The position numbers were made by a program, and so were the translations under genes. 64,000 nucleotides of DNA, taken from Cyphellophora europaea CBS 101466. Taxonomy: Eukaryota > Ascomycota > Eurotiomycetes > Chaetothyriales > Cyphellophoraceae. The first letter of the stretch is position 1. Each line of letters opens with the position of its first letter. This document shows, piece after piece, positions 33,958 to 46,011 of the stretch. The notes beneath the pieces were generated by a model. That model saw only the letters and a list, made by a program, of their open reading frames with translations, searched no databases and was not told the origin of the DNA. The stretch is taken from the NCBI RefSeq assembly GCF_000365145.1, contig NW_008481813.1:1426001-1490000 (forward strand). The letters run 5' to 3'.

Positions 33958-35756
33958 CTAGTAGACATACACAAACTCGTCATTCTTCCGATCCGTCAAA
34001 TCCAGTAGAGCATTCTGCATCAGGCCCTCATTACCGGCTGTCGCGGCCGTGTAGTGGCGCTCCATACTATGATCTTGAATATCCGCCGGCTTGCCGTTCT
34101 TGACACGCTTCTTCCTCTGCATTTTGTTCAGGAACCACAGATTGACGAATTGGATACCGATAGCCGCAATCATGGCTGCAACGATGCCGAGAGTCTTTCG
34201 CAACCCAGGGAAGTAGCCCGGTGCATCCTTTGCAGAGAAAAGGAGAGGCCCAATGATGTTGCCGGCGCTCGATCCAGCGTTGTACAGGCTCATGATGACA
34301 CTCTTCTTCGTACTGCCGGCGATGTTGGAGATCATCCAGCTGACGATCAGAGGGTTGCCACCGAAGAGAAATGCGAATAGGTAGTAGCCGGCCAGTAAAG
34401 CCCCGTGCTCTGTTCGTGGAAGTGCGTAGAGCATGACATTGCCTACTAGGACTGGAATCATAATGAGAGCGAGGAAGGGGGACTTCATTCGATAGCGATG
34501 GGCCAGGTAGGATGAGGGTAGAATCACGGCCAGCTGTACAGCCCCAAAGGGGATATTCAGGAGCGAAGTGATTTCCTTGTCGAACCCTAGCCCCTGAATG
34601 ATCAGCGGACCAAAGGTGTTGGTCACAGCAGCGCCCGTATTAAGACACAAGACCATTCCGACAAAGAGCCATGACTTTAACTCCAGGAAGGCCTCGAGGA
34701 CATGATCCCACTTGAACTCGCGAGAGCCGGTGCCGGTCTGGTTTGCACGGACGCGCTCGATGGCTTGGCGCTTCTCTTCGCCGGTAAGGAAGCGTGCACT
34801 CGGGATGTCCGAGTCGAGATACCACCAGACGATAGGAGCAGTAATGACCGTGACAATTCCTACCGTAAGGAACAAAATCTTCCCTGTTTATCTTTCTCAG
34901 GTCTTGCGATGAGGGGGCGTGGGGGTGAAGAACATACATGCAGCGATTGACGGATTAGCAATGGAACCGAACCCGTAGGAGACTGCCGCGGCAAACATCG
35001 TAGCCAAGCCATTCGTACCGTACCAGAGCGCCACTCGGAAGGGTTGTTCTGATCGTCGGTACCAGTGGGCAGTAATGACCGAGAAGAGAGGGAGGCAGCC
35101 GGCCTCAAAGAGTCCCAAGAAAAGGCGCGTAACGATCAGACCACCTATGAGATCGTCAGAACCGTTGCAACGGTCACGAGTTCAGCAGATACGAACCGAA
35201 GTTGTGGCAAACGGCCATGAAGGTCTGAGCCAAGCCCCATCCTAGGACGAGGGCAGGCATGAGGTGGCGATGAGGTACCTTGACGATGAGCCAGGAGGAA
35301 AAAGGTTGCCAACCGAGCTGCGCCATGGCCGAAACACTGCTCACAAGACTGTACTGATCTCCGGTGAGGCCTGTATCGTCTCGAAGGCCGAGGACTGCGC
35401 CATATCCAAGCACACTCTTGTCGAGAATTTGGAGGAAGTAGACCCAGACCAGAATTGGCAAGATGACACGATCGATCTTCCTGCATATACGTTTGCTCTA
35501 ATAGCATGGATCAGCTGGTGCTCAGTCAAAGCGAAGGTCCAGAAAGACAAACCTCCTCTTCAGTGAGGTCGATGCGCTCATCACCAACGATGGCTGCGGC
35601 TCTGTCCGCGTGAGAAGACCTCCGGCTAAAATCCTCAGGATCCTTCTGAAAGGAGTTGACCTCCTCTGCGTGCGTTTCTTCGTGATCCTTGGCCATAATG
35701 AGAGGAGTCTGCTCCGATGGCGAGTCGATTGAAAGTCTGGAAGATGAACCAGACAT
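33958..35756 (-). CDS. MFS permease, Dal5/allantoate-type anion:cation symporter
   Basis: Four exons, 35756-35553, 35497-35197, 35144-34938 and 34883-33958, with introns of 55, 52 and 54 nt whose joins all keep frame; the product is 545 aa. A soluble acidic N-terminus (~1-75) leads into SKRICRKIDRVILPILVWVYFLQILDKS (~69-96), the classic start of the anion:cation symporter subfamily. Family signatures follow: NFGGLIVTRLFLGLFEAGCLPLFS (across intron 2), HWYRRSEQP, then SIAAWKILFLTVG (across intron 3). Twelve transmembrane helices are expected. Family members import carboxylates such as allantoate, nicotinate, pantothenate or biotin; the substrate here is not fixed by sequence. The APC permease gene lies next to it on the same strand. 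Confidence 0.92.
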
Positions 35757-36836
35757 GACGACAAGCGGGAGGGGGACAGTCGCTTATATGATTGAGGACG
35801 GCAATGATCAGTGTCAGTGGTCGGCACGTGTATGGAAACCTTCTTTGCCATCGCCGTTCGATGCCGTGCGGGTTGAGAGAGGGTTTAGTCTGGGGTGCCA
35901 GCATCACCGACATCATTGACCCACGCACCGAATCGCTGGGCGTGTCACAGGCCTGGGCGCCCCCGGAAAGCCCCCGGGGGTTGCTTGGCTGGAGAAGCTT
36001 GTGGGGAAAGCTCCGGGTTCATCGTTTTCTTTCGTGCGCCGCCGCCGCCATCTTGCTCATTAACCGAAATCTGGGGTGACACTCAACCTTGGGGGAGGAC
36101 CGGTCGGGCCATATACGGACAACCCGATCGGTGTCCATCGGAGCCCGACCCAGTTTCTCAATTCTCGGCGACATCCTTTGAAAAGAGCTTCTATAAGTGA
36201 GCCTCGTCTATTCGACTATCGGCCAACTTCAGCTAGAGATTGTCCCTCGTAGTGAGAATAGTGCAAAAAACTAATCCCGTCTGTCTCTTCCAGACAGAGT
36301 AATGCTGGCGACTATTTGAGCACCAGAAAGTGATACGACTTGGGCCCAAGTGAAAACATGGTAGTACCAGTGCCAACGTGATCAGCTCCGGGAGGCCCCC
36401 ATCTCATGGGTCGATCGCGGCATGTGGGGGCTTGGGGGTCAACGGCCTGGGGGGTTGGCGCATTACGGCTTGTCAGTCTGCTCCAGAACACCGAAGACAT
36501 GAAGGCTAGGCTTGCGCCTGAAGAGGAGAATGTGAATGCATCGTGCCAGGCTATTGCGGTGTTCGAAGTGATAGCCGAGTCACCGACCGCACCCCCTCGC
36601 CAAGCCCGCGGTTCAGGCTGAGAGTCACCCGGCTTGACTTTCCCCTGTTCAGAACTCGACGTTCAATCATACTGAATTAGTTGAATGCTTTTCAGAATAT
36701 CGTGGTTGTATCTCTACACTACGGAAAAACAGCCTTTCGCCCCTTGACATGTAGCCGTGCTTCGAGACCAGACTGCAAACCTGGCACACGGAAGCGTAGC
36801 CGCTCTGTTCCAATGCAATCGAACATGCCGCAAGAG
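35757..36836. other. Intergenic between two permease genes
   Basis: This contains the presumed promoter of the MFS gene and the 3' region of the APC gene. A C-run/G-run palindrome (CCCCCGGGGG) lies near 35975. No supported coding frame is present. Confidence 0.4.
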
Positions 36837-38558
36837 TCACAGCTTCCTCACATACTCCACGGGTCCGTCGTAGACATGTCTCGCCTTGATCACATAATGG
36901 AGCAGTGCAAAGACCATGACTGCTCCATAGATCAAAATCGCCCAGTTCATCTGCTCAGCATTGGGGTGGTTGGTACCAGGAAAGAACGAGAATACAAATG
37001 CAATCAACAAGAACGCCAATGATAGTGCATTCAGGAAAAGACCCACAGGCTTACTCAGAGTGAATGGGGCGGGTAGCAGTGGCCGGTTGGTGATGCGTCG
37101 CCAGAAGACCAAGCCGATCGAAATGATATATGAGGACAAAATGGCGCAGAGTGACAGACTGGTAATGTTGTTGAGAGCGATCGTCGACCCGATGTTGATG
37201 ATGGATAGCAGGCAGGATACCACGAACGACACAATGATCGAATTCATGGGTACATCCCAGCCTGGCCGAACCTCGGCAAAGAATTGGGCGAAAGGTACAC
37301 CCTGGTCACGGGCGAAGGCGAAGAGTTGGCGAGATGCAGTTGCGGTGATGGAGAGATTGCAGAACATAGCCATCACAATGACCAGGGCAGAAAGGACTGA
37401 AGCTCCCGCATAGCCTACAACGTCGTTAGTAATCACCTCCAGAAATGCGAATGACGGTGGACTTACTCTCGGTGACGTTGTAGAAGACTGCAATGTATGG
37501 CTGACCGGTGGGTGAGGAAATGACATCGTCAAGGTTTCCCAGCACCATGCAGAAGGTAATAAGGATGATCCAGCCCATGGCTCCATTGCAGATCGTGGTC
37601 AAGATCATAGATTTTGGCAGAGTCCGGGCGGCATCTCGGAGCTCTTCTGACATATGGACTGCGCCGTCAGCCCCTAGCAGAGGAATCATAACTGCCAAGA
37701 TGCCAACCATGGCTGAAAGGCCGTCAGTTGGCCAACCACCGTAGTTGTTGAAAGTCGTGAAGACTTGAGAAGCGTCGCCGCGTGGTCCAAGAACCCAGAG
37801 AGTGATCAGGACAGCGAAGAAGCCGAAGATGTGGATGATGAGAACAATACCTTCGACAAGTGGCAGCTTCTTGACGAGGAATGTGTTGAAGAAGACCGAG
37901 AAGGACGCAACAGCGAAGGTGAGAAGGGTGCCGTGCCACTTCTCCGGGACATAGTCTGGGTTGTTGAGCGTCACGAGGCCTTGAATCTGAGTTCCGGCGA
38001 GGAAAGCTGTGTTGGCAGCTCCGGTCTGCCACCCTAGCACACAGAGCCAGCCGGTGACAAAGCTCATGAACTTCTGGTACTTCCTTGGCGAGAATTCCGA
38101 AACCCAATGGTATTGTCCGCCAGAGGTTGGTGCCATAGAGGCCATCTCCGCCATGGAAGTATTGACCGCCAGGAAACCAACCCACGAGACCAGGAAAAGC
38201 CACTTGGGGCGTCAGTACATTGCCGTGTCCAGCGTAGAGTGGACTTACGATCAAGCCGGCTGTACCGCCATTGATAAGACCGATGATAGAGGTGCCCAAC
38301 ATTGTCTCCCATGAGCACATGACCTGTGGTTCATCAGTCTTCTGGTATCGTGAGACGATCGGCAGCGACCCTTACCAGCATGGTGAAGCCGAATATGGAG
38401 ACGAAACGGAAGTTCCTCCTCATCTCTTGCGCCTTGCCCATGCGCCACATGTCCTGCTGGTCGGACTTGGTGCCGGCCTTCTCTGGTGGTAAGTTGACAT
38501 TCTCGGGATCAATAGGGTACTGCTCCGTAACGGAGATCTCTTCCTTGAGGCCCGCCAT
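36837..38558 (-). CDS. APC-family amino acid/choline/GABA-type permease
   Basis: Four exons, 38558-38376, 38323-38249, 38202-37467 and 37414-36837, with introns of 52, 46 and 52 nt; all joins are in frame and the product is 523 aa. The 25-codon exon 2 and its neighbours make the first helices: FRFVSIFGFTML, then VMCSWETMLGTSIIGLINGG, then WLFLVSWVGFLAV. Family marks include EMASMAPTSGGQYHWVSEFS (~105-124), the ADGAVHMSEELRDAA loop, and SRQLFAFARDQGVPF. Twelve helices are expected. These features fit the fungal amino-acid/choline transporter group (yeast Hnm1, Uga4; Aspergillus GabA). Substrate choice among choline, GABA or other amines is not decidable here. Confidence 0.93.
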
Positions 38559-40179
38559 GGTGAAGCTGTGTGGGTGGATGAGTCGTGCAACAACAACCTG
38601 CGCAGGGGAGAAGAAGTGTAGGAGGGGAATATGCAGCAGAAATGAGGTTTCGGCTGGACGAAAGAGGGTATAGGATCATTGTTCGCCAGCCATGCGGTAT
38701 CACCGTACTAACGGCCACGCTCCAGTCAATCCGCTCAGAACTCTGGCTGGAACGCGCTTGTCGCAGGCTTTTGGCGGAATCAGGGAGAAAGAGCTTCAAC
38801 AAGCACCTCGACAAGCGAGTGGACATGGGGTCGGAAAGGTTAGTGTCGTTATGCCGGGGACTCGTGAAGGGACTTGCGGATCGCTTGGGCCCCCTGGGAA
38901 GGCGTTCGAGCCACTGCACGCCACATACTTCAGAATCCAATGGGAGCAGGGCGAGAGCGAGAGCTGCAGATCGCGGCGCAGTCAAATCCTCTCGGGCGGG
39001 CACGCAGCAGCCACCCGTGGTGTTGTTGAGCAAGCACGCAACCTCATACGAGCAGATAAGATTTGCTTTTCCCTGGTCAGAACCTATCGCTGACTTTGAG
39101 ATGAATTAGGTATAAGCTTTGGCTGTACCGCCAGCTGGCCAGCTGTGGTCCCTGCGGAGCAGGGTGGGAAGGCTTCAAGCTCGGATGTAGATCTGGTAAG
39201 CGAGGTGATGACAAGATAGGCTGATACTGAATCTGTCGTGATGGCAGTGATGGCAGTGATGGCAGATTAGACAGCTTGGATAGCGTGATGGTGAAGCGTT
39301 GAAGCAAGGGCTCCGTGGCTCACGAACAGGCTGTGGGTCCCAGTGTCGGTGCCAAGCTCCAGCGCTACTGTAGGACAATGATCCGTGCGCCAGACTCCAT
39401 GTCTTCCACGTCTTCCTGTCTACTTGGTCGAATGAGCCGAGCAGAAGCAGAGTTCCCCGGCGCCCTGGCACCCGCACACCCTTGTTCGAGATGCTAAGAG
39501 ATCCTTGCGCTGCCTCGAATGCTCGAGGGCGAGTTATCCCAATGCCTGAAGGGCTTCTACAGGTCCCTCTCTTCCACCACCTCATCCGGCCGACATGTCT
39601 GCAAGGGGTTGCCACCATGCTTCTACATCTTTGCACGGTGCTTTGCGGCTGGCGATACGAGGATGATGGTATGTTGTGCCACCATCGCGCTTGTGCACCT
39701 TTCAAGGCCATGGCATCTATTGGACAACTGTCTTCGGTTCGTCCGACCGTTGATCATTGCCGTTTTCTGGGCTACTGACCAGACTGCCGCTATCTTAAAA
39801 AACGCCTTGTTCTGGTCCAGGATGATTCCCTGAGCTTCTCCTGACGCTAACGTTGCAGATGCCGCCATCCCACGACCACAAAGTCGAATCAGGCTCACTG
39901 ACCGCGTCCAGTGGCTGCTTCTTGCGCTCACGTCAAGCCCGAAACCCTCACCAAGCCACGAATATCCTCTGAAGTCAGCAGAAACTCACAAACCCAATCG
40001 ATATCGCGCATCACTATTTGAATGTTTCACCAGCAAGTCACGGCTGGGATTATTGTTTTCCAAGTCTTGTGTTGTACTGCATATGATCGACCTCAACTAC
40101 CGAACTGCTAATGTGAAGATCCAGCCGCCCACCCCGATACATCTCCTCTTTAACACGTCTTTCCAGACTGCATATCGCG
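38559..40179. other. 1.6 kb divergent intergenic interval
   Basis: This separates the minus-strand APC permease gene from the plus-strand rhodopsin-like gene and should hold both promoters. A 9-bp tandem repeat occurs at 39238-39264. Several 100-180 aa open frames overlap on both strands and show no domain. Confidence 0.35.
39238..39264. repeat. Tandem 9-mer (GTGATGGCA) x3
   Basis: Three perfect head-to-tail copies in non-coding DNA. Confidence 0.9.
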
Positions 40180-41488
40180 ATGTCAGACACGTTCAACAAC
40201 GACAATCGTTTCGCGCCCATAACGGCGGACAACCAGTCGGGGTCAATATGGATTGCAACGCTCTTATGCCTCGTCTATTCTCTTATCACAGTTCTGACTC
40301 GTGGCTGGCTCCGGCTGAAGATCTATGGCGCTGATGACCTGCTCATACTCTTCGCTTTTGTACGTTCTCCTTCTCATCAGCCATAAGCAAAACTAACAGC
40401 TAAATCAGCTCTTCCACTTGGGAAGTGCCATCAGCACCATACTCGCCCTCAATTCCGGCCTAGGCCAGACGCTCACTTTCCTCGTACCCTCCTCGGCACA
40501 TACTGCATCGATCGACTCCTTTGCCGCCCTGATTCTTTTCCTTCTGTGTGCCACATTCGCCAAATGCTCGACTCTTTACCTGATGATGCGTCTCTTCAAT
40601 TTGTCCGGTCGGAAGTCGCAAACAAACCATCACGGTTCTCCACGCCTCTACCTCAATGTTTGTTTGGCCATTCTCGGTATCATGGCTCTTGGAGGCATTG
40701 CCTCTATAGCCACGGTCTCTGCCAATTGCCAGCCCACAACCTATATTCAACCGCCCGCCGATGCAAAATGTTCCAGCCAGCCACTGCGTTGGCGCATCAT
40801 CACCGGATTGGACATTGCAACAGAAGCCATCCTCATACTCATGACAATTGTGATTGTGACCCCCGTTCACCTAGCATTTCATCTCAAGTGCCAAGTCGTT
40901 CTGGCTTTTCTACTGCGGTTGCCCCTGGTGGCACTCGCTGCACTACGCTTGTACTACGTGGACCAGTACGCCAAATCCGGAAACGCCGGCCTCGCGCAGA
41001 CGCCCATACAGGTACTGCAGCAGGTCTACATGGCGTGGACCATCATTTCCGCAACAATCCCAAACCTGAAGGCATTCGTCCGCAGTTTTGGCTCAGGTTT
41101 TGGTATCGGCATTGATATGGAGACGTATACTGCCGCTTATGGCAGTAAGAACTCGGCGAGGCAGAGAAGCTACGAAATGAGGAGTGTGAACAATCAAGGT
41201 AGCCAAAGAGGGGCAATGAATTCACGCCATGCAACGGTTACGGGAAGTGGTGCTGGTGGGAGTATGAATCGGTCCAGGATTGAGGACGAATCAGATATTG
41301 TCGCCCCTATCCGCAAAGTGAGAACGGGTGAAGCGGTAATGCATAACCATACGACGCCACGCAGTCGACAAGGTGACAAGGTAGGCGATTTCGGTGACGA
41401 GGTAAGTATTGAGAGTGTGGGCAGCGACAAGCGTATCATCAGGAAAGACATACAATGGCATGTTGGGTATGAGCCGAGGGCCATCTAG
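40180..41488 (+). CDS. Rhodopsin-like 7-TM (PTH11-type) integral membrane protein
   Basis: Two exons, 40180-40359 and 40409-41488, with a 49-nt intron (GTACGT...ACTAAC...TCAG, phase 0); the product is 419 aa. The fungal rhodopsin-like domain covers about residues 20-290 with seven hydrophobic helices. It includes the early WLRLKIYGADDLLILFAF (~43-60), the GSAISTILALNSGLG start of the third segment, and the last AWTIISATIPNLKAFVRSFGSGFG, a typical end of this family. The C-terminal ~130 residues are a hydrophilic tail with Ser, Arg and Gly. Some relatives (Magnaporthe Pth11) sense surface cues for appressorium formation, but the family is very large and most members have no known role. No CFEM domain is present. 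Confidence 0.88.
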
Positions 41489-43264
41489 AGACATGCAGAG
41501 GTTGATTGCGATTGTGTTACGAATCTGGCGACTTACAAGGTGTTGGGTGCCTAATTCGGCACGAGGAAAAGAAACACAGGTTTATACGGAAGAGCTGGTA
41601 GGCCCAAGGACGATTTCATGACTGGTACTGGTTGTATGAGTAGTTGGCGATGATGGGTTTCTGCTGCTATGTATCCGTACTTCGATATCTCTACATTCTG
41701 ATAGATGGCTACTGCTATAAGTTCCTGCAAATACCTCCAAGCGAAATCGGGCTATCAGGGAAGGTGTTCCCTGGGCACATCAAGACCTCTCCGAGTACTT
41801 GCCCCATACCCTCTATTTCGCCGGCGAAACACCTTGCTTCAGCTCTCAACCCTCTACACCCCCGAAACCCTCGGCTTTCGAATTCCGCCGTCCCAGCATC
41901 TCCTTATCCGCCCAACCACAATCACAACGATTATGCACCTCTTCGAAACCGCCGGAAACTCTGCTGCACGCCTTGCAAGGCTTAATCTAAAACCACTGCA
42001 CGAGCAATTCCTTTGGACAGGCTTTCGCTTACAACAACAACCTTCCGCCCTAGCGCCGGAACCCCGGGCGCTCGGGACGACGCAGCACTGAGTTCGAGAT
42101 CAAGCCATAGCCCCAAGAGATGGCGAAGCGGGTCCAGCGCTAACCGTACTACAGATTACCAATGAACCAGAGGTCGAGACAAGGATGCTAGGGACCTTGT
42201 CCGGAGACTTCAAGCGGAGTTGACCATAGAAGACCTGATCTTACGGTGTGCCACTATACGGATACCACGTGCGAGAAGCTAGAAGCTAGAAGCTCGCGAG
42301 CTCGCGAGCAAGATGCAGGGGTCCACAGTTCACAAAGGCGTTGGGAGATGTGTCACTTGCAAGTTGCGGCGAAGGAGGTGGACCCCGGGCATTTCAAGAG
42401 CAGGGATGGCAGGGGTACAAGCGAGTCGGGGAGGCGGGGGCAGATTTCCATCCATTGCCCACTTACACATGCCTGCGCACCATGAGTCTAGCCAGGCCCG
42501 CTGTGATTGTTCACTTTCTAGTGGCCTTTTCGTCCAACAGGGCGCTTGACACCCGTGCTCCTCGGAAGGGGCAACAAAATGCGCAGAGAAGGTCCGAAAT
42601 GCTGATACAGCAGGTGTCAGAACTTGTTGCTACATGAAACGGACCTGCTTGGTCGTACAGAGTACATGCCAGAAAGTACCAAAAGCCACCATATCCTTGC
42701 GTGGCGTGTCGAGCGATAACGGTGCACGAGCTTGGCCACCTATCAGTTTCCGGCCACACGCGTCAAATGCGTTGCTTCTGCTCCTTCCGAGGTTGAGGGA
42801 TTCCTGGCAAAGCCCCCACGAGTTTGTTGGCTTGCTACTAGTTCCGAAGTCCAAGAAGTCTGGTGGCTTCCGAGCGCTGAGGATTGGGCCAAGATCGTCA
42901 GGAACAAGTCCGGCCGGATACGAGGGCGTGGGCGTTTCCATATTCGAAAGAAACTCTGGCAGCGACGACAGCACCGACACGACACGGCACCCTCCTCGCT
43001 GAGTAGTGCTTATTCGTTCGTACATATGCAAGGATTCATTCTCCCGCAGGAATCGGCTTTTACGGCATTTGCAGATTGAGATCGACGTTCACCACGCGCG
43101 AGACGAGGCGTGTCGCTACGAGAAGCAAGTTGTGGCGCGGTCGCCTTGTTTTGCTCAGAACCAGATTATTGCTAGGGACTTGTGCAGTAACGGACTCAGG
43201 AACCAATTCACAGGAAACGTGGGGACATCGGGCCTTCACTCCACGTTATTCGTGGCTTGCTAGG
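41489..43264. other. 1.8 kb intergenic interval
   Basis: No supported gene. It contains a palindromic repeat at 42273-42309. A fragment reading RCVTCKLRRRRW at about 42350-42385 vaguely resembles half of a Zn2Cys6 motif but lacks the remaining cysteines. Confidence 0.35.
42273..42309. repeat. AGAAGCT tandem copies and 18-bp perfect palindrome
   Basis: Three AGAAGCT-type copies run directly into GCTCGCGA units. Positions 42292-42309 read identically on both strands (GCTCGCGAGCTCGCGAGC) and could extrude as a hairpin. Confidence 0.85.
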
Positions 43265-44149
43265 ATGTCCTCGTACCAAAGCCAGACACCGTCCACACCA
43301 CCTCTCCATCTGACTATCCGATCAGCTCGTCTGATTGACCACTGGGCCATTGCCCGCCTCAACACTCGCGCGTTCTTCGAGGACATCCTCTTCGGGAAGA
43401 CTATCCACCCCCAGCGCTACCAATACCCCAATGACTCCAATCAATACTGGCTTTCACGGAATCTCGTCTCCCATTTTGACTACGCCCATGTCTTCCTTCT
43501 CGCCTGCTTGAGAGATGAGCAAGGCCGAGAGAAAATCGTGGGTCAGGCTCACTGGAGCCGCATAGGCCTCAACGACGATGAGAATCGAAGAACCGGTTGG
43601 GGGTTGAGGTGGTGGGACCCAAGGCAGGTGCTGAAACCTCTCGTCTCCCAACTCATTCGGCTCGCCAACCTCTTCTGGACAAACAGAGCTGCAGACCCTG
43701 AACGGGAAGGGATTGTAGAGCGTAGCTATGGCTATATCGATCATGTTTGGGACCCTGTTAAGAGCAGGTGTCCGAGCCTGTATCTTGAAAGCATGGCTGT
43801 AGATCCTCAATGGCAGGGGAGAGGCATCGGAAAGCTCTTGGTGCAACGAGGCATATCGATGGCGGAGAAAGAAGGCATCAGCGCGAGTGTGATTAGTGCC
43901 GATGGTAAAGAGGGTTTCTACCAGAAGTGTGGATTCGAGACAGGACCAGTCGGCAGGAGCGGCGAAGGGCAGGGCAATCCTTTGTTCGAGGTGCCTGGAG
44001 GTTTGGTATTCTTTCATGACGCGCCCGGCGGAAAGCTGGACCCAAGGGAACAGACGAAGGAGGTCGCTGAGGTGATGGCGCAACTGAAGAAGGACATGGA
44101 GCATGGCTGGTCGTCAATATGGTTGAAGGAGCGAGATGAAGGCTCCTGA
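43265..44149 (+). CDS. GNAT-family N-acetyltransferase
   Basis: Single exon, 294 aa from the ATG at 43265 (AGGATGTCC); the upstream frame extension begins at TTG and is arginine-rich without a domain, so it was not used. The GNAT fold is seen from LTIRSARLIDHWAIARLNTRAFFED (~17-41) to ASVISADGKEGFYQKCGFE (~202-220). Motif A is LYLESMAVDPQWQGRGIGKLLV (~175-196), with the acetyl-CoA pyrophosphate loop QGRGIG. A long insertion between beta strands (~75-165) carries Trp-rich and basic segments. It transfers acetyl from acetyl-CoA to an unknown amine. No signal peptide was found, so it is probably cytosolic. Confidence 0.87.
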   Translation: MSSYQSQTPSTPPLHLTIRSARLIDHWAIARLNTRAFFEDILFGKTIHPQRYQYPNDSNQYWLSRNLVSHFDYAHVFLLACLRDEQGREKIVGQAHWSRIGLNDDENRRTGWGLRWWDPRQVLKPLVSQLIRLANLFWTNRAADPEREGIVERSYGYIDHVWDPVKSRCPSLYLESMAVDPQWQGRGIGKLLVQRGISMAEKEGISASVISADGKEGFYQKCGFETGPVGRSGEGQGNPLFEVPGGLVFFHDAPGGKLDPREQTKEVAEVMAQLKKDMEHGWSSIWLKERDEGS

Positions 44150-45166
44150 AAGGCTCGTGTGCCGCCCCTCGCCTTCAGCCTGTCCGATGAGCGACACCAG
44201 ACCGTCACAGATCGGTGCTCCGCGTTGATCAAGGATGATGTGCTTGTAGTGCTGATGTGCCATAGCTGAGTGTCAGAAATGGCTGGACGTTGCCCGCTCG
44301 TGCCATCGCTACCGTTTTGAGATCGAAGTCGGGGGCTCGATAGGTGACTGGACCTCGTCGCGATAATGCTCCATCAGAACCGCATGTCCAGCTTGACCGC
44401 GTGGCGATGTTGCCAGGCTCCGCGCGCGGAGTTGTCGCATGCTATAGTTTGCAGGCTATTTGTCGTTACCCGTTGTAAGGTCTATTGAATCATCCAACAG
44501 CAGTATCGGCACTTGCTGCCAACCGTCTGCTCACTTCTGAGCCCCGGACAAGCCGTCGTCGAGCAATACCCGGGCTCGCCCAGCTTGCCGCTGTCCCGTG
44601 ACCGCGTCGAGAAGCTGTAGATCGTCTGCGGCGACAGGCGCGAGTGGTATTGGAATTGGAATGGCGACCCTAGCCGGATGAGTCTCGGCTCCAGGCCTGC
44701 GTCGGAGATGGGTGAGCACATATTGTATTGACTGGAGTCTTGTTCGATAGATTCACAAGGTCGTGCTGACTGACGTTCGTAAGGCGCAAAGGATATATCC
44801 TTTCCCTCGTACCTCAATACTAACAACTACTCAATTGCGAACAAAGGTACACGCAGCAGGCGGGAAATGCGCAACCCTTTATTGCCACGCGCGAGATCTG
44901 CCTTTAGGTATTTTCTCTCCTCACCGCTTCACCGCCCCCCCACCCGGGGAGATCATGCAGAATATGCGAGGAGGGAACAATGCCAGAAGAGAGGGATGGG
45001 GGAAAGCAAGCAAATAAACAATCCCTAAGATTAGGGCCGAGGCGGGGCCAGGCAAAGAAATGGAATGCGTAAGGAGAGAATAATACACACACACGCACAC
45101 AAATACACAGAGAGGGGGAGAGAGGCAAATAACAATAAAGGATGTGGTCATATGAGCACAAGAGAG

Positions 45167-45193
45167 TGCATGCATGCATGCATGCATGCATGC
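45167..45193. repeat. TGCA tetranucleotide repeat
   Basis: Almost seven perfect TGCA units; every window is self-complementary, so the tract can fold on either strand. Confidence 0.95.
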
Positions 45194-45238
45194 TATGCAG
45201 GAGAGGAGGAAGAATGCGAGCAGCGCGCAACGCTACTC

Positions 45239-45263
45239 CGCGCGTGCGCGCGCGCGTGTACGC
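45239..45263. repeat. Alternating CG/TG purine-pyrimidine tract
   Basis: About 25 bp of strictly alternating pyrimidine-purine sequence dominated by CG steps, a composition that favours Z-DNA. Confidence 0.8.
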
Positions 45264-45400
45264 AGGGAAATGCTTAAGGAGGAGGCGAGAGGGGGGGCTT
45301 TTGTTGGGGTTTCTTTTCCTCCACCTTGCAGACCTGCAATCAGCTGGATGAGACAAATGATTGCCCGCGATACAACAGGTCCCCCTAACAGACAGTGCAG

Positions 45401-45430
45401 ACGAGATGAGACGAAATGAGACGAGATGAG
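45401..45430. repeat. Tandem 10-mer (ACGARATGAG) x3
   Basis: Three copies, the middle one differing at a single base (G to A). Confidence 0.9.
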
Positions 45431-45628
45431 GGAGTCAGTGCAGTTTGTGTTTGAGGTTGAGTAGATGGTGAAGCGGCGGCGGTGCCGAACAAGAGATGCG
45501 TGTTACAGCAGAGAATCTGCGTGGGCCGGCCGACGACCAGAAATTTCGTGGTTTGTCAAGTTCATCACAAGGAGACAATGGATTGATTTCCCTCCCCCAA
45601 AAAGGCAGTAGTAACTGATTATCTCTCT

Positions 45629-45631
<3 letters not shown>

Positions 45632-45691
<60 letters not shown>
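45632..45691. repeat. Long TG dinucleotide microsatellite
   Basis: An uninterrupted (TG)n tract of about 29 units, preceded by a short (CT)n run at 45622-45632. Confidence 0.97.
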
Positions 45692-46011
45692 CTTCTTCTC
45701 TTGTTCCTACTGTAGGAATTTTGGGAGTAAGGAGTCTTTTTTCTGGGGGTGTTTGAAGCCTCAGCAAATGAAAATAAAACTCGAATGTAAGTAAAACGGG
45801 GGGACTGCCGGCAAAGCAAAAGACATCCAGCCCCCGCCGGGCCCCGAACAAACATCTCAATAGCCGATAGTGGCACCACCCGCAGCGGAGTGTCGTGGGC
45901 CGGGTGCCTCGCTGCGCGCCGGAAACCGTTTCCCACAAGGCTCTGCGCCCCCCTTTTTCTCCTAATGCCCATGGGCACCCCAATGCTTCAGCAATTACCG
46001 CAGTACTGTAG

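Larger units (their letters stand above)
44150..46011. other. Convergent intergenic interval rich in simple repeats
   Basis: This lies between two converging genes and holds their 3' regions. No supported gene is present; the minus-strand frame over 45435-46034 is largely translated microsatellite. Repeats are listed separately. Confidence 0.45.

Noticed and set aside
39175..39711. 178-aa minus-strand open frame
   Set aside because: It includes translation of the 9-bp tandem repeat (Cys-His-His runs) and is opposed by other frames; it looks fortuitous.
42345..42400. Possible Zn2Cys6 transcription-factor fragment (RCVTCKLRRRRW)
   Set aside because: Only the first two cysteines are present; the third is Trp and the P-x-C-x-x-C half is absent. 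No linked regulatory-domain frame was found.
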